Shown: in pieces, positions 9,373 to 18,967 of the stretch
How the letters are laid out: the number at the start of each line of letters is the position of its first letter
Position numbering within the stretch: the first letter of the stretch is position 1
NCBI RefSeq assembly: GCF_900104625.1
Contig: NZ_FNVZ01000001.1
Location: 1-59,046 of the forward strand
Length of the DNA: 59,046 nt
From: Leptotrichia massiliensis
GTDB taxonomy: Bacteria; Fusobacteriota; Fusobacteriia; Fusobacteriales; Leptotrichiaceae
Direction of reading: 5' to 3'
The notes under the pieces: model-generated
Databases searched by the model: none
What the model saw: the letters and a program-made list of their open reading frames with translations, nothing else
Told to the model about the DNA's origin: nothing
Made by a program: the position numbers and the translations under genes

Positions 9373-9987
9373 TTACTTATTCCCATCTTCTTTTTTATTA
9401 TTTCCTGCTTTAGCTGAATATGATTTTACTTCTAATAATTCTACATTTCCTCCAGCTTTTTCAATTAATTCTTTAGCTGTTTTAGAAACTTTGTGTGCTT
9501 TTACAGTTAGTTTTTTATTAACTTCTGCATTCCCTATGATTTTTAACAAACTTGTAAAATCTTTTTCCTTTACATATGATTCAATATTTACATTTAAATA
9601 TTCTCTTACAGCTCTTCTACCTTTTGTATTTCTTAAAGCTTCATCCGAATATTTTGTTATAAATTTAGGGTTTTTAACTATTCCATTTTCAACTAATGTT
9701 TGTAAACTAACTACATCTCCATCATTAAATCTTTCAACAATGTCAGCCAATGTAATTACTATTATATCTTTTTTAAACGGTGCATTAGAAAATCCTCTTT
9801 TAGGAATTCTTCTAATAATAGGCATTTGTCCACCCTCAAATATAGGTGATACATATGAACCTGATCTTTGTTTTTGTCCATTGTGACCTTTACCAGCAGT
9901 TTTTCCCCAACCAGTTCCGTGTCCTCTCCCTACTCTTCTTCTTTCTCTTTTCGATCCAGCAGCAGGTCTTAATTCATTAAGATTCAT
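9373..9987 (-). CDS. rplO: Large-subunit ribosomal protein uL15 (long form)
   Basis: A 204-residue 23S-binding protein. The N terminus is a typical L15 (MNLNELRPAAGSKRERRRVG, then a GRGHGTGWGKTAGKGH stretch), and the C-terminal part KKLTVKAHKVSKTAKELIE is also canonical. Bacterial L15 is usually about 145-150 residues. Here an extra segment of about 35-40 residues lies between roughly residues 108 and 150, and the C terminus extends further with Lys-rich sequence. The Shine-Dalgarno lies within the end of rpmD, 5 bases upstream. Confidence 0.95.
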   Translation of the reverse strand: MNLNELRPAAGSKRERRRVGRGHGTGWGKTAGKGHNGQKQRSGSYVSPIFEGGQMPIIRRIPKRGFSNAPFKKDIIVITLADIVERFNDGDVVSLQTLVENGIVKNPKFITKYSDEALRNTKGRRAVREYLNVNIESYVKEKDFTSLLKIIGNAEVNKKLTVKAHKVSKTAKELIEKAGGNVELLEVKSYSAKAGNNKKEDGNK

Positions 9988-9992
9988 CTATT

Positions 9993-10172
9993 CTAAACCT
10001 CCTCTACTTTAAGTAAATAAGAAACTAATTTAATTTTTCCTTCTATATCAGCAGTTTTGTTATGAACTGCGCTTTGACTGATTTTTCTTAATCCAAGTGA
10101 TTTTACAGTCGCAACATGATTAGGTTTTCTTCCATTAATTCCTTTTACAAGCGTTACTTTTACTTTAGACAT
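9993..10172 (-). CDS. rpmD: Large-subunit ribosomal protein uL30
   Basis: A 59-residue protein reading MSKVKVTLVKGINGRKPNHV at the N terminus and ending KVEEV. The pattern VTLVKG, then VATVKSLGLRKISQS, is the L30 signature. The ATG follows TAGGAGGTAAAATTA. It fills the gap between rpsE and rplO, its usual place in the spc operon, with 21 and 5 bases of spacing. Confidence 0.95.
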   Translation of the reverse strand: MSKVKVTLVKGINGRKPNHVATVKSLGLRKISQSAVHNKTADIEGKIKLVSYLLKVEEV

Positions 10173-10193
10173 TAATTTTACCTCCTAACCTTA

Positions 10194-10703
10194 TTATCCT
10201 AAAATTTCTTCAACTGATTTTCCTCTAAGTCTTGCTACATCTTCAAGAGAACGCAATTGTTTTAATCCTTCTAAAGTTGCTCTTGCAACATTATCTTTAG
10301 TTTTTGAACCTCTAATTTTTGTAAGTACATCTTTTACACCTGCTAGCTCTAATAATTCCCTAGTTGCTGAACCAGCGATAACTCCTGTCCCTTTTGAAGC
10401 TGGTTTCAATAATACAGAAGTTGCATTATATTTACCAATTTGCTCATGTGGCAATGTTCCACCTTTTAATGAAACAGTTACTAAGTTTTTCTTAGCATTT
10501 GCAATAGCTTTTCTGATTGCATCAGGTACTCCGTTAGCTTTTCCTAAACCGATACCTACTTTTCCTTTTTCATCTCCAACAGCTGCTAATACTGAGAACG
10601 AAATTCTTCTTCCTCCTTTAACAGTTTTAGAAACTCTGCTTATTCTTAAAAGTCTTTCTTTATATTCACTTTCTCTTTCTCTGTTATCTCTATCTCTAGC
10701 CAA
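10194..10703 (-). CDS. rpsE: Small-subunit ribosomal protein uS5
   Basis: A 169-residue component of the 30S decoding region. The double-stranded-RNA-binding N-terminal domain contains RISRVSKTVKGGRRISFSVL, and the C-terminal domain contains PASKGTGVIAG and AGVKDVLTKIRGS. The loop KGGRR, where spectinomycin-resistance changes map in other bacteria, looks wild type. The gene lies 18 bases after rplR and 21 before rpmD. Confidence 0.97.
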   Translation of the reverse strand: MARDRDNRERESEYKERLLRISRVSKTVKGGRRISFSVLAAVGDEKGKVGIGLGKANGVPDAIRKAIANAKKNLVTVSLKGGTLPHEQIGKYNATSVLLKPASKGTGVIAGSATRELLELAGVKDVLTKIRGSKTKDNVARATLEGLKQLRSLEDVARLRGKSVEEILG

Positions 10704-10721
10704 AATAAATCCTCCTTATCT

Positions 10722-11084
10722 TTAGAATTTTAATCCTGCTTCTCTCGCAGCATCTGCAACAGCTTTAACTCTTCCTGTGTAAACGTATCCTCCTCTGTCG
10801 AATACAACAGTAGTAATCCCTTTATCTAATGCTTTTTTAGCAATTCTTTCTCCTATTTGTTTAGCTGCTTCGATATTTGAACCTTTTTCAATTTTTGCAC
10901 CTTTTTCAATAGTTGATGCAGAAACTAAAGTATTTCCTGTTGTATCATCAATTACTTGAACGAAGATATTTTGTAAACTTCTATACACAGCAAGTCTAGG
11001 TCTTTCAGCAGTTCCAACGATTTTTTTTCTAATACTTCTATGTTTTTTTTGTCTTAATTTATTTCTATCAAGTTTTTTTACCAT
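10722..11084 (-). CDS. rplR: Large-subunit ribosomal protein uL18
   Basis: A 120-residue 5S-rRNA-binding protein. The basic N terminus ([17 protein letters not shown]) leads to [19 protein letters not shown], and the C terminus ends [27 protein letters not shown], the family's hallmark. It acts with L5 in the central protuberance. It lies 13 bases after rplF. Confidence 0.97.
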   Translation of the reverse strand: MVKKLDRNKLRQKKHRSIRKKIVGTAERPRLAVYRSLQNIFVQVIDDTTGNTLVSASTIEKGAKIEKGSNIEAAKQIGERIAKKALDKGITTVVFDRGGYVYTGRVKAVADAAREAGLKF

Positions 11085-11097
11085 TAAAATCTACCTC

Positions 11098-11631
11098 CTA
11101 TCCTTTCTTACCTTCTTTTCTTCTAATTACTTCATCAGCGTATTTAACACCTTTTCCTTTATATGGTTCAGGTGGACGTTTAGCTCTGATGTTTGCAGCA
11201 ACTTGTCCAACTAATTGTTTGTCAATTCCTTCAACAGAAATTTTAGTATTTCCTTCAACTTTGAAAGTAATTCCTTCTACTGCTTCAACTTCAACTGGAT
11301 GTGAATATCCTAAAGATAATGTTAATCCTTTTCCACTAGCTTGTACTCTATATCCTACTCCGACTAATTCTAATCCTCTAGTAAATCCTTCACTTACTCC
11401 AACAATCATATTGTTTAAGTTTGCTCTTGTAGTTCCATGAAGAGCTCTTATATTTGGTAAATCATTTGGTCTTTCAAATGTAATTTCATTACCATCAATA
11501 TTTACTTTAATTTCACTGCTTAATTCTCTTACTAATTGTCCTTTTGGCCCTTTTACAGTAAAAGTGTTCCCATCCTGCTTAACTTCAACACCAGCAGGTA
11601 TAGTTATAGGTTTCTTACCTATTCTTGACAT
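11098..11631 (-). CDS. rplF: Large-subunit ribosomal protein uL6
   Basis: A 177-residue protein near the sarcin-ricin loop. It opens [17 protein letters not shown] and has the two repeated L6 domains: GPKGQL and [21 protein letters not shown] in the first part, and [16 protein letters not shown] near the C terminus. Length and order between rpsH and rplR are normal. Confidence 0.97.
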   Translation of the reverse strand: MSRIGKKPITIPAGVEVKQDGNTFTVKGPKGQLVRELSSEIKVNIDGNEITFERPNDLPNIRALHGTTRANLNNMIVGVSEGFTRGLELVGVGYRVQASGKGLTLSLGYSHPVEVEAVEGITFKVEGNTKISVEGIDKQLVGQVAANIRAKRPPEPYKGKGVKYADEVIRRKEGKKG

Positions 11632-11663
11632 TGTTTATCCTCCTAATTTATAAAATGCGTAAA

Positions 11664-12059
11664 TTACCACACGTAGCAAAGAACTTCTCCACCAACATTA
11701 TGCTTTCTGCATTCCTTGTCTGTAATAACACCTTGTGGTGTTGAGACAATGGCAATTCCTAATCCACCTAATACTTTAGGTAAATTTTCTACAGATGTGT
11801 AAACTCTTCTTCCAGGTTTTGAAATTCTTTTCAATCCTTTAATTACAGCTTCTCCATCTACAGTTTTTAAAGAAACAACTATATTTTTTATAGCTCCTTC
11901 TTCTTTAATTTCGTAACCGTTTATATATCCTTCATTTTTTAATATATTTGCTATACTTTCTTTAATTCTTGAAAATGGTACTGCAACTTGTGCATGTTTA
12001 GCCATGTTTCCGTTTCTGATTCTAGTAAGCATATCAGCAATAGGATCTGTTAAATACAT
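11664..12059 (-). CDS. rpsH: Small-subunit ribosomal protein uS8
   Basis: A 131-residue 16S central-domain binder and, in other bacteria, a repressor of the spc operon. It begins [18 protein letters not shown] and ends with [23 protein letters not shown], both diagnostic. Spacing is 21 bases after rpsN. No S8-binding mRNA mimic was recognised in this stretch by eye. Confidence 0.97.
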   Translation of the reverse strand: MYLTDPIADMLTRIRNGNMAKHAQVAVPFSRIKESIANILKNEGYINGYEIKEEGAIKNIVVSLKTVDGEAVIKGLKRISKPGRRVYTSVENLPKVLGGLGIAIVSTPQGVITDKECRKHNVGGEVLCYVW

Positions 12060-12080
12060 TAATTCTTCCTCCTCTCAAAA

Positions 12081-12368
12081 TTACCAACTTGATTTTTTTA
12101 CTCCAGGGATAACTCCCTCTCCTGCTAATTGTCTGAACATAACTCTTGAAATACCAAATTCTCTCATATATCCTCTTGGTCTTCCGTTAATTTGACATCT
12201 ATTTCTAACTCTTGTAGGCGAAGCATTTCTTGGTAATTTAGATAATTCTAAAATTGCTTCTCTATCACCTTTTTTAGCTCTTGCTTTTAATTCAGCTCTT
12301 TTAGCTGCATATTTATCAACTGTTTTTTCTCTTTTTAAGTTTCTTTCAACCATTGCTTTTTTAGCCAT
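12081..12368 (-). CDS. rpsN: Small-subunit ribosomal protein uS14 (zinc-free type)
   Basis: A 95-residue protein of the 30S head. It has the long form with no CxxC zinc pairs, starting [17 protein letters not shown] and containing [19 protein letters not shown]. The zinc-free paralogue type in the main ribosomal operon means no zinc-dependent S14 switch is visible here. Confidence 0.96.
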   Translation of the reverse strand: MAKKAMVERNLKREKTVDKYAAKRAELKARAKKGDREAILELSKLPRNASPTRVRNRCQINGRPRGYMREFGISRVMFRQLAGEGVIPGVKKSSW

Positions 12369-12398
12369 TGATTAAATTACACCTCCTTCAAAATAATA

Positions 12399-12953
12399 CT
12401 ATTTTGCAAACGGCATTCCGAATGCTTTTAATAAAGCTCTTCCTTGCTCATCATTTTGTGCTGTAGATACAATTGTAATTCCTAATCCGAAGATTTTATC
12501 TACTTTATCAATTTCGATTTCAGGGAATACGATTTGTTCTTTTAATCCTAATGTGTAGTTTCCTCTTCCATCAAATCCTTTAGATGAAACACCTTCAAAA
12601 TCTCTTACCCTTGGTAATGTGATACTGATTAATCTGTCTAGGAATTCATACATTTTTTCTTTTCTTAATGTAACTTTTGCTCCAATTTTTTGTCCTTCTC
12701 TTAATTTAAATCCAGCTTCTGATTTTCTAGCAGCTCTTGCTACAGGCTGTTGTCCTGTAATTTGTGCTAATTCAGCAATAGCTGTATCTATTAATTTAGG
12801 ATTGCTTACTGCTTCTCCAATCCCCATATTCACTACTATTTTATCAAGTTTTGGCACTTGCATAACATTAGATAAATTTAATTCTTTCAATAATGATGAA
12901 ACTATTTCATCTTTGTATAATTTTTGTAATCTTGGAATATATTTTTCAGCCAT
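12399..12953 (-). CDS. rplE: Large-subunit ribosomal protein uL5
   Basis: A 184-residue 5S-rRNA partner contacting the P-site tRNA. It shows [13 protein letters not shown] at the N terminus, [11 protein letters not shown], and the loop [17 protein letters not shown]. It lies 25 bases after rplX and 30 before rpsN. Confidence 0.97.
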   Translation of the reverse strand: MAEKYIPRLQKLYKDEIVSSLLKELNLSNVMQVPKLDKIVVNMGIGEAVSNPKLIDTAIAELAQITGQQPVARAARKSEAGFKLREGQKIGAKVTLRKEKMYEFLDRLISITLPRVRDFEGVSSKGFDGRGNYTLGLKEQIVFPEIEIDKVDKIFGLGITIVSTAQNDEQGRALLKAFGMPFAK

Positions 12954-12978
12954 TTATTACATCCTCCTCTCTAAAATA

Positions 12979-13362
12979 TTATATTTCATTACCAGATACA
13001 ACTGATATTCTTACTTTTTTTCCATCTCTTATTTCTTTTCTTACTCTTGTAGGTTTTCCTGCTCCTTCATCCCAAAGCATTACTTTAGATGAGAAGATTG
13101 GCATTTCTCTTTCTACAACTTCGCCTTGTGGGTTCATTGCATTAGGTTTAATATGTCTTTTTTTGATATTTACACCCTCAACAATTATTTTTCCAGTTTT
13201 AGGGAATACTTTTAATACTTTTCCAATTTTTCCTTTATCTCCAGTTTGTGTACTGTTTTCATTACGTAACAAATCTTTTGATCTACCACTAATTACAATA
13301 ACTGTATCTCCAGTTTTAACATGTAATCTTCTAGGTACTGATTTTAAGTTTGGTTTAGCCAC
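12979..13362 (-). CDS. rplX: Large-subunit ribosomal protein uL24
   Basis: A 127-residue assembly-initiator protein with the KOW motif (LHVKTGDTVIVISGRSKD, about residues 13-30). It starts at GTG, 8 bases after AAGGAG, so it carries about ten basic residues before the position where many L24 proteins begin. The C-terminal half (NPQGEVVEREMPIFSSKVML) is canonical. Confidence 0.96.
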   Translation of the reverse strand: MAKPNLKSVPRRLHVKTGDTVIVISGRSKDLLRNENSTQTGDKGKIGKVLKVFPKTGKIIVEGVNIKKRHIKPNAMNPQGEVVEREMPIFSSKVMLWDEGAGKPTRVRKEIRDGKKVRISVVSGNEI

Positions 13363-13377
13363 GTTTAACTCTCCTTC

Positions 13378-13746
13378 CTATAATACTTCTGGTGCTAGAG
13401 AAACTATTTTCATAAAGTTTTTCGCTCTTAATTCTCTTGCTACAGGTCCAAAAATTCTTGTCCCTCTTACTTCTAATGCCGTATTCAAAATAACTGCCGC
13501 ATTGTCATCAAATTTTATATATGAACCATCTGCTCTTTTTAATTCTTTTCTAGTTCTAACGATTACAGCTTTAACTACATCACCTTTTTTAACGTTTCCG
13601 TTTGGTATAGCTTCTTTTACAGTTGCTACTACGATGTCTCCAATTTTACCGAATCTTCTTCTTGATCCACCTAATACTCTAATAACCATGATTTTTTTAG
13701 CTCCAGTGTTATCAGCAACATTAAGCATCGATTGTTGTTGAACCAT
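13378..13746 (-). CDS. rplN: Large-subunit ribosomal protein uL14
   Basis: A 122-residue, highly conserved 50S protein. It reads [20 protein letters not shown] at the start and ends [19 protein letters not shown]. It contacts the 30S subunit at an intersubunit bridge. The 97-base gap after rpsQ is larger than its neighbours' spacings. Confidence 0.98.
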   Translation of the reverse strand: MVQQQSMLNVADNTGAKKIMVIRVLGGSRRRFGKIGDIVVATVKEAIPNGNVKKGDVVKAVIVRTRKELKRADGSYIKFDDNAAVILNTALEVRGTRIFGPVARELRAKNFMKIVSLAPEVL

Positions 13747-13843
13747 TTAAAATTTCCTCCTCTCAAATATTAACTCACACTATTTTCTTCTTAATTTTAA
13801 TATTGAAAATAAAACATCAAGCAATTTTCTTAATAAGATCAAA

Positions 13844-14104
13844 TTATTTAGCTCTTTCTAAGATTGTAACAACTCTCCATCTTTTATCTTTACTTAATGG
13901 TCTAGTTTCCATAATTTGCACTTTATCTCCGATTCCACAATCATTGTTTTCATCGTGTGCTTTATATTTTTTAGAAGTTTTTACTCTCTTTTTATAAAGT
14001 TTGTGTAATTTCATTGTTTCTTCAATAACAACTACAGTTTTATCCATTTTATTAGAAACAACAATTCCTTCTCTTACTTTTCTTTCGTTTCTTTTATTTT
14101 CCAC
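13844..14104 (-). CDS. rpsQ: Small-subunit ribosomal protein uS17
   Basis: An 86-residue 16S binder. It begins with GTG behind GGAGG (7 bases). It contains [38 protein letters not shown] and a C-terminal [14 protein letters not shown], all standard for S17. It lies 11 bases after rpmC. Confidence 0.97.
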   Translation of the reverse strand: MENKRNERKVREGIVVSNKMDKTVVVIEETMKLHKLYKKRVKTSKKYKAHDENNDCGIGDKVQIMETRPLSKDKRWRVVTILERAK

Positions 14105-14115
14105 TCTTGATCCTC

Positions 14116-14307
14116 CTATTTACCAGTTTTTTCAGTTACAACAGTTTTTAGTCTTGCTATTGTTCTTTTAACATCTCGTATTTTAGCAGTGTTTTGTAAT
14201 TGTCCAAGAGTTTTTTGAAATTTTAAATTAAACAATTCTTGTTTCAATTCATTTACTTTAACTTCCAATTCTTCCAATGATAATTCTCTAATTTCGTTAA
14301 TTGTCAT
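14116..14307 (-). CDS. rpmC: Large-subunit ribosomal protein uL29
   Basis: A 63-residue helical hairpin protein at the peptide exit tunnel. The pattern [20 protein letters not shown] then [14 protein letters not shown] is typical. Its ATG shares one base with the rplP stop (TAATG), which suggests translational coupling. Confidence 0.97.
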   Translation of the reverse strand: MTINEIRELSLEELEVKVNELKQELFNLKFQKTLGQLQNTAKIRDVKRTIARLKTVVTEKTGK

Positions 14308-14732
14308 TACTTATCACCACCTACTTCTTCTTTTCTAACAAATTTAACTTTTATAGGTAGTTTATGTCCAGCTTTTCTTAATGCTTCTTTGGCTTTCTCT
14401 TCTGATACTCCACCAACTTCAAACATTATTTTATTCTTTTTAACTACTGCTACCCAACCTTCTGCATTACCTTTACCTTTACCCATTCTTGTTCCTTCAG
14501 GTCTTTTTGTATAAGGTTTATCAGGGAATATTCTAATCCAAATTTTACCTTCTCTTTTAAACGTTCTGTTGATTGTTACCCTACAAGCCTCAATTTGTCT
14601 TGAAGTAATCCAACCAAATTCTTTAGCGGCAAGTCCAAATTCACCAAAATCAACTTTATTTCCTTTAGTTGCTACGCCACCCATTTTTCCTCTGAACTGT
14701 TTTCTATATTTCGTTCTTTTAGGTATTAACAT
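14307..14732 (-). CDS. rplP: Large-subunit ribosomal protein uL16
   Basis: A 141-residue protein near the peptidyl transferase centre and A-site tRNA. The start [19 protein letters not shown] is canonical and follows AAGGAAGGAG. An upstream in-frame extension of 15 residues overlapping rpsC is not used. It begins 1 base after the rpsC stop and overlaps rpmC by 1 base. Confidence 0.97.
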   Translation of the reverse strand: MLIPKRTKYRKQFRGKMGGVATKGNKVDFGEFGLAAKEFGWITSRQIEACRVTINRTFKREGKIWIRIFPDKPYTKRPEGTRMGKGKGNAEGWVAVVKKNKIMFEVGGVSEEKAKEALRKAGHKLPIKVKFVRKEEVGGDK

Positions 14733-14733
14733 A

Positions 14734-15390
14734 TTATTCGTTTTCTCCTTCCTTTGTAGTAGAAAGAACTTCACCATTAAATATCCATACTTTTAATCCT
14801 AAAGCACCGTATGTAGTGTGTGCAGTAGCTGTTGCATAATCAACATCTGCTCTTAAAGTATGTAGTGGTACTCTTCCTGAAAGTGTCCATTCACTTCTTG
14901 CAATTTCGGCACCATTCAATCTTCCCGATACCATAACTTTAATTCCTTTAATCCCAGCTTTTTCTGCTCTTTGAATAGCTTGTTGAACTGCTCTTTTATA
15001 AGCAACCCTTTTTTCAATTGCAGTTGCAATACTTTCTGCTACTAATTGAGCGTCTTTATTAGGATTTTTGATTTCTTGTACTTTAATTTGTACTCTTTTA
15101 CCAGTTAATTTTTCCAATTTTACTTTTAAAGCTTCAATTTCTTGACCTTTTCTTCCGATTAAGATTCCAGCTTTTCCAGTTTCTATGATAACTGCTACTT
15201 CTGTAGGTGATGTTCTTTCTATTTGAATAGAAGAAATCCCTGCGTGGTAATAGTTTTTCTTAACATATTCTTTTATTTTTAAATCTTCGTGAAAGTTGTT
15301 TACGTATTCTTTTCCCTCAGCGAACCATTTTGAATCCCAAGTTCTTGTGATTCCTAATCTTATCCCCCTAGGATCTACTTTTTGTCCCAC
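14734..15390 (-). CDS. rpsC: Small-subunit ribosomal protein uS3
   Basis: A 218-residue protein at the mRNA entry channel. It has the KH-type RNA-binding domain ([20 protein letters not shown], about residues 72-91), the [13 protein letters not shown] stretch and the C-terminal [13 protein letters not shown]. It starts at GTG behind GGAGG (7 bases). It is tightly packed between rplV and rplP. Confidence 0.97.
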   Translation of the reverse strand: MGQKVDPRGIRLGITRTWDSKWFAEGKEYVNNFHEDLKIKEYVKKNYYHAGISSIQIERTSPTEVAVIIETGKAGILIGRKGQEIEALKVKLEKLTGKRVQIKVQEIKNPNKDAQLVAESIATAIEKRVAYKRAVQQAIQRAEKAGIKGIKVMVSGRLNGAEIARSEWTLSGRVPLHTLRADVDYATATAHTTYGALGLKVWIFNGEVLSTTKEGENE

Positions 15391-15415
15391 AGACTTACCT
15401 CCTTATTTGTCTAAA

Positions 15416-15754
15416 TTAATCTTCTCTTTCATCAACTTCTACTGTGATATGAGCTGTTGGTTTTCTAATAACATCAGCTCTTCCCATTGCTCTTGGGCTG
15501 ATTCTTTTTAGTACAGGTCCTTTATCAATTAATATTTTTGAAATAAATAATTTATCAGGATCCATGTTGTTATTATGTTCAGCGTTTGCAATTGCTGATC
15601 TTAATGTTTTTTCTATGTATAATGCTGCTTTTTTATTTGTAAATTTTAAAATGTTCAATGCTTGCAATGCATTTTTCCCTCTTACAATATCAGCAACTAA
15701 TCTTGCTTTTTGAGGGCTTAATCTTTGGTATTTCAATTTAGCTACTACTGCCAT
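15416..15754 (-). CDS. rplV: Large-subunit ribosomal protein uL22
   Basis: A 112-residue protein lining the exit tunnel. It carries YQRLSPQKARLVADIVRGK and the C-terminal beta-hairpin PRAMGRADVIRKPTAHITV, where macrolide-resistance changes map in other species. No unusual deletion is evident. It lies 46 bases after rpsS. Confidence 0.97.
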   Translation of the reverse strand: MAVVAKLKYQRLSPQKARLVADIVRGKNALQALNILKFTNKKAALYIEKTLRSAIANAEHNNNMDPDKLFISKILIDKGPVLKRISPRAMGRADVIRKPTAHITVEVDERED

Positions 15755-15800
15755 TCAAAGTCCTCTCCTTTCATCAATGTATGTATATCGGTTATTTTAA

Positions 15801-16073
15801 TTATTTTTTACCTTTTTTAGCGTCTTTTCCATGTCCATAGAAAGTTCTAGTTGGTGCAAATTCACCTAATTTATGTCCAACCATTTCCTCAGTTACATAT
15901 ACAGGTATATGTTTTTTACCGTTATATACAGCAAAAGTATGTCCAATAAATTGAGGGAATATAGTTGATCTTCTAGACCATGTTTTAATAACTTGTTTTT
16001 TACCTCCCAATGCTTCTATTTTTTCTAATAAATATGCATCAACAAAAGGTCCTTTTTTTAATGAACGAGCCAT
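15801..16073 (-). CDS. rpsS: Small-subunit ribosomal protein uS19
   Basis: A 90-residue protein of the 30S head, opening [20 protein letters not shown] and containing [27 protein letters not shown] precedes the ATG. It is separated from rplB by an unusual 212-base gap. Confidence 0.98.
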   Translation of the reverse strand: MARSLKKGPFVDAYLLEKIEALGGKKQVIKTWSRRSTIFPQFIGHTFAVYNGKKHIPVYVTEEMVGHKLGEFAPTRTFYGHGKDAKKGKK

Positions 16074-16285
16074 TCTTTCCTCCTTATTTCATTTTTTAAA
16101 TCGAGAAATGTTACTCAATACATCTCATTTTAATATTCAATTCAATGTATCAAGCAATATTTTTACATTCAGCCAAACTGTTATTTAGATATGTTATCTG
16201 TTTGCTTGACTGGCACAGTCCATTTCTGCGTTTTTCATCTAAAAATTGTATTATCAATATTGACATTGACTTTATTTTTAAACTA
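16074..16285 (-). other. Unusually long spacer between rplB and rpsS
   Basis: 212 bases without a convincing gene, inside an operon whose other spacers are mostly 0-50 bases. It has a short GC-richer patch with a GACTG/CAGTC hairpin (near 16207-16222), and a minus-strand promoter-like TTGATA...TATTAAAAT arrangement near 16120-16155 with sub-optimal spacing. The frames crossing it are shadows of rplB or lack a ribosome binding site. It may hold a processing site or secondary promoter. Confidence 0.4.
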
Positions 16286-17113
16286 CTATTTTTTTCTTCC
16301 TCTAACGATGAATTTATCACTAAGTTTTTTACCTCTAGTTTTCTTACCAAGTGTAGGTTTACCCCAAGGTGTAACTGGTGATTTTCTACCAATTGGAGAT
16401 CTTCCTTCTCCTCCTCCGTGTGGGTGATCCACAGGGTTCATTACAGATCCTCTAACATGAGGTTTTCTTCCTAAGTGTCTATTTCTTCCAGCTTTTCCTA
16501 ATGATACTAATGAATGTTCAGAATTTCCTACTGATCCGATTGTAGCCATACATTCTTTATGAATAAGTCTTAATTCTCCAGATGGTAATTCCACGTGGCA
16601 GTAAGTTCCTTCTTTTGCAACAAGTCTTGCAGCTGTTCCTGCTGATCTTGCTAACTGTCCACCTTTACCAGGCATAAGTTCTACATTGTGAATAACTGTC
16701 CCTACTGGCAGGTCTTTTAATTTTAACGCATTTCCAGGTTTGATATCTGCACCTTCTCCTGCTAATACGATGTCACCTTTTTTAAGTCCATTTGGAGCCA
16801 AGATATATCTTTTTTCTCCATCAACATAGTGCAGCAATGCGATATTTGCAGTTCTATTTGGATCATACTCAAGAGTTGCAACTTTTGCAGGCACTCCAAT
16901 TTTATTTCTTTTCCAGTCGATTACTCTATATAATCTTTTGTGTCCTTTATGTCTGTTTCTACCTGTTCTGTGTCCATAGTTGTCAATTCCATAAGATGAA
17001 TTTAATGGTTCAACTAAAGATTTCTCAGGTCTTACTTTATCTAAGTCCTTATTAACTAATATCGACATATGCCGTGTCCCACTAGTCATCGGTTTTAATT
17101 TTTTTATTGGCAT
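16286..17113 (-). CDS. rplB: Large-subunit ribosomal protein uL2
   Basis: A 275-residue core 23S-binding protein needed for subunit joining. The N-terminal part has [11 protein letters not shown], and the middle [19 protein letters not shown]. The C-terminal loop includes the essential histidine region [20 protein letters not shown]. It follows a hairpin and a promoter-like site rather than sitting directly after rplW, so it may be partly transcribed on its own. Confidence 0.98.
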   Translation of the reverse strand: MPIKKLKPMTSGTRHMSILVNKDLDKVRPEKSLVEPLNSSYGIDNYGHRTGRNRHKGHKRLYRVIDWKRNKIGVPAKVATLEYDPNRTANIALLHYVDGEKRYILAPNGLKKGDIVLAGEGADIKPGNALKLKDLPVGTVIHNVELMPGKGGQLARSAGTAARLVAKEGTYCHVELPSGELRLIHKECMATIGSVGNSEHSLVSLGKAGRNRHLGRKPHVRGSVMNPVDHPHGGGEGRSPIGRKSPVTPWGKPTLGKKTRGKKLSDKFIVRGRKK

Positions 17114-17205
17114 AACTTATGTTCCCTCTCTTCCTATTTCTCTTTTTATTTGTATAATTATTCAAAAAATTTCAAATAATTTCTATAATTTTACATAACT
17201 TATCT

Positions 17206-17230
17206 ATTATAGCATTTTTACTAAATAATT
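17206..17230 (-). promoter_or_regulatory. Probable internal promoter before rplB
   Basis: An extended -10 (TGC TATAAT, minus strand; the TATAAT complement is at 17206-17211) lies about 95 bases before the rplB start. The -35 region is weak. It lies downstream of the hairpin after rplW, so it could restart transcription of the rest of the block. Confidence 0.55.
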
Positions 17231-17272
17231 TCCACAAAAAAATATAGTTATTTTTACTTTTTCTAAAAATTA

Positions 17273-17296
17273 TTTTTCGGGGAAATCCCCGAGAAA
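17273..17296 (-). terminator. Hairpin / attenuator between rplW and rplB
   Basis: On the minus strand CTCGGGG pairs with CCCCGA around ATTT, extended by A/T pairs, about 30 bases after the rplW stop. It is followed by AAATAATTTTTAG, so the T run is weak and some readthrough is likely. A hairpin of similar sequence sits between mraY and murD. Confidence 0.65.
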
Positions 17297-17323
17297 TAGA
17301 TGTTATGATTCTTGTAATTTGTT

Positions 17324-17608
17324 TTATCCTTCGTAAGCCGCAATAGATTCTCCATCTTTCAACTTAACAATTGCTTTTTTGATAGCAGCTGTTTTATACA
17401 TTGACATTCTGAATCTTTTGTTTTTTGGTTTAATGTTTAAAGTATTTACACCTTGAACTTTTACATTGAACAGTTTTTCAACTGCATCTTTAATTTGAAG
17501 TTTGTTTGCTCTTCTATCCACTATGAAAACATATTCATTGTTTTCCAATAAATTTCTTGCTTTTTCTGTATTAATTACAGGTTTTTTGATAATATCAGTA
17601 ATATGCAT
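17324..17608 (-). CDS. rplW: Large-subunit ribosomal protein uL23
   Basis: A 94-residue exit-tunnel protein that docks SRP and trigger factor. It has [39 protein letters not shown] and the tail [19 protein letters not shown]. Its ATG shares one base with the rplD stop. It is the last gene before the hairpin that divides the S10 block. Confidence 0.97.
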   Translation of the reverse strand: MHITDIIKKPVINTEKARNLLENNEYVFIVDRRANKLQIKDAVEKLFNVKVQGVNTLNIKPKNKRFRMSMYKTAAIKKAIVKLKDGESIAAYEG

Positions 17609-18252
17609 TATGCTAGCACCTCCTCGATAGTTGCAAGAGCTTCTTTAGTTAAGATTACTTTATCTTGTTTGATTAACCAGTAGATGCTTAAATCTCTTGT
17701 ATTAATTGCTGCAACTTTTTCAATATTTCTAGTTGATAAATATAAGAAATAATCTCTATCTATATTATCAGTATCATCATTTGTTATATATAATTGTTTT
17801 ACACCATCAAAGTTTAATGCTTTTGCAAAATCAATGAATGTTTTTGTTTTTGGTGTTTCCAATGTGAAATCATCTAATACGATTACATTTCCTTCACTAA
17901 TTTTTGTTGCTAAAGCTGATTTTAAAGCTAATTTTCTAACTTTTTTATTTACTTTTTTAGCATAGTTTCTTGGTTTTGGTCCGTGAACTACTCCTCCACC
18001 TACCATGTGTGGTGCTCTTGTAGATCCTTGTCTAGCTCTTCCTGTTCCTTTTTGTCTAAAAGGTTTTCTTCCTCCACCTCTTACTTCTGCTCTTGTTTTT
18101 GTTGAGGCAGATCCTTGTCTAGCTTCAGCTAATTCTGCTACTAAAACTTCGTGCATTACGTGTTTATTTGGTTCGATTCCAAATACGTCATTATTTACTT
18201 CAATAGTTCCTGCTTGTGAACCGTCTAATTTATATATATTTAAAACTGGCAT
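17608..18252 (-). CDS. rplD: Large-subunit ribosomal protein uL4
   Basis: A 214-residue tunnel-lining protein. The extended loop is visible as [20 protein letters not shown] and [20 protein letters not shown] (about residues 55-100). In E. coli L4 also represses the S10 operon by attenuation in the leader. Whether the rpsJ leader hairpin here serves that purpose is unknown. It overlaps rplW by one base. Confidence 0.97.
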   Translation of the reverse strand: MPVLNIYKLDGSQAGTIEVNNDVFGIEPNKHVMHEVLVAELAEARQGSASTKTRAEVRGGGRKPFRQKGTGRARQGSTRAPHMVGGGVVHGPKPRNYAKKVNKKVRKLALKSALATKISEGNVIVLDDFTLETPKTKTFIDFAKALNFDGVKQLYITNDDTDNIDRDYFLYLSTRNIEKVAAINTRDLSIYWLIKQDKVILTKEALATIEEVLA

Positions 18253-18273
18253 GTTATCCTCCTCTCTTTCCTA

Positions 18274-18900
18274 TTAATATTTCTTTACCGATTTTTTGAT
18301 AACTAAGTAACCGTTTTTGGGTCCTGGAACAGCACCTTTTACTAATAAAAGACTGTTTTCTACATCGTATTTGATAACTTGTAAGTTTTGAACTGTTACT
18401 TTTTCAGCTCCAAGTCTTCCAGCCATTTTTTTACCTTTTGGCACATTACTGTTTGATGCGGCTCCTCCTGCGTTAGAACCTCCAAGTCTATGGTTTCTTG
18501 AAACCCCGTGTGAAGCTCTGTTTCCACCAAAGTTATGTCTTTTCATAACTCCTGCAGTTCCTTTACCTTTTGAAGTTCCAGAAATATCAACAAATTCGAT
18601 ACCTTCTAATACATCTACTTTGATTTCTTGTCCTAATGCAAAGTCAGCTGGGTTAGTTACTTTAAATTCTTTAAGAAAACTTTTTGGAGTAACTCCTGCT
18701 TTTTTAAATATTCCTAATTCAGGTTTTGTTGTATTTTTTTCTTTTTTATCTCCGTATGCTAACGTGATAGCGTTGTATCCTTCTTTTTCTTCAGTTTTTA
18801 TTTGTGTAACGAAGTTAGTTCCTGCTTCAATTACTGTTACTGGAATTAATTTTTCATCTTCGAAAATTTGAGTCATTCCGATTTTTTTACCTAATATCAT
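18274..18900 (-). CDS. rplC: Large-subunit ribosomal protein uL3
   Basis: A 208-residue 50S assembly protein. It begins MILGKKIGMTQIFEDEKLIP. The central extension, GTSKGKGTAGVMKRHNFGG and RLGGSNAGGAASN, reaches toward the peptidyl transferase centre. It lies 67 bases after rpsJ. Confidence 0.97.
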   Translation of the reverse strand: MILGKKIGMTQIFEDEKLIPVTVIEAGTNFVTQIKTEEKEGYNAITLAYGDKKEKNTTKPELGIFKKAGVTPKSFLKEFKVTNPADFALGQEIKVDVLEGIEFVDISGTSKGKGTAGVMKRHNFGGNRASHGVSRNHRLGGSNAGGAASNSNVPKGKKMAGRLGAEKVTVQNLQVIKYDVENSLLLVKGAVPGPKNGYLVIKKSVKKY

Positions 18901-18967
18901 TTTTTATTTTTCCTCCTTAATATATTGGTTGACAATTTTCTGTGAAATAGCCAACTTGTACTAAGCC

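Noticed and set aside
9347-9886. A 179-codon plus-strand frame opposite rplO
   Set aside because: It is antisense to a certain ribosomal gene and has no start signal.
12893-13741. A 282-codon plus-strand frame opposite rplN, rplX and rplE
   Set aside because: It mirrors conserved ribosomal protein genes, has no ribosome binding site and resembles no protein.
16150-16392. An 80-codon minus-strand frame overlapping the end of rplB and the gap after it
   Set aside because: Most of it is an alternative frame of rplB and the remainder has no ribosome binding site.
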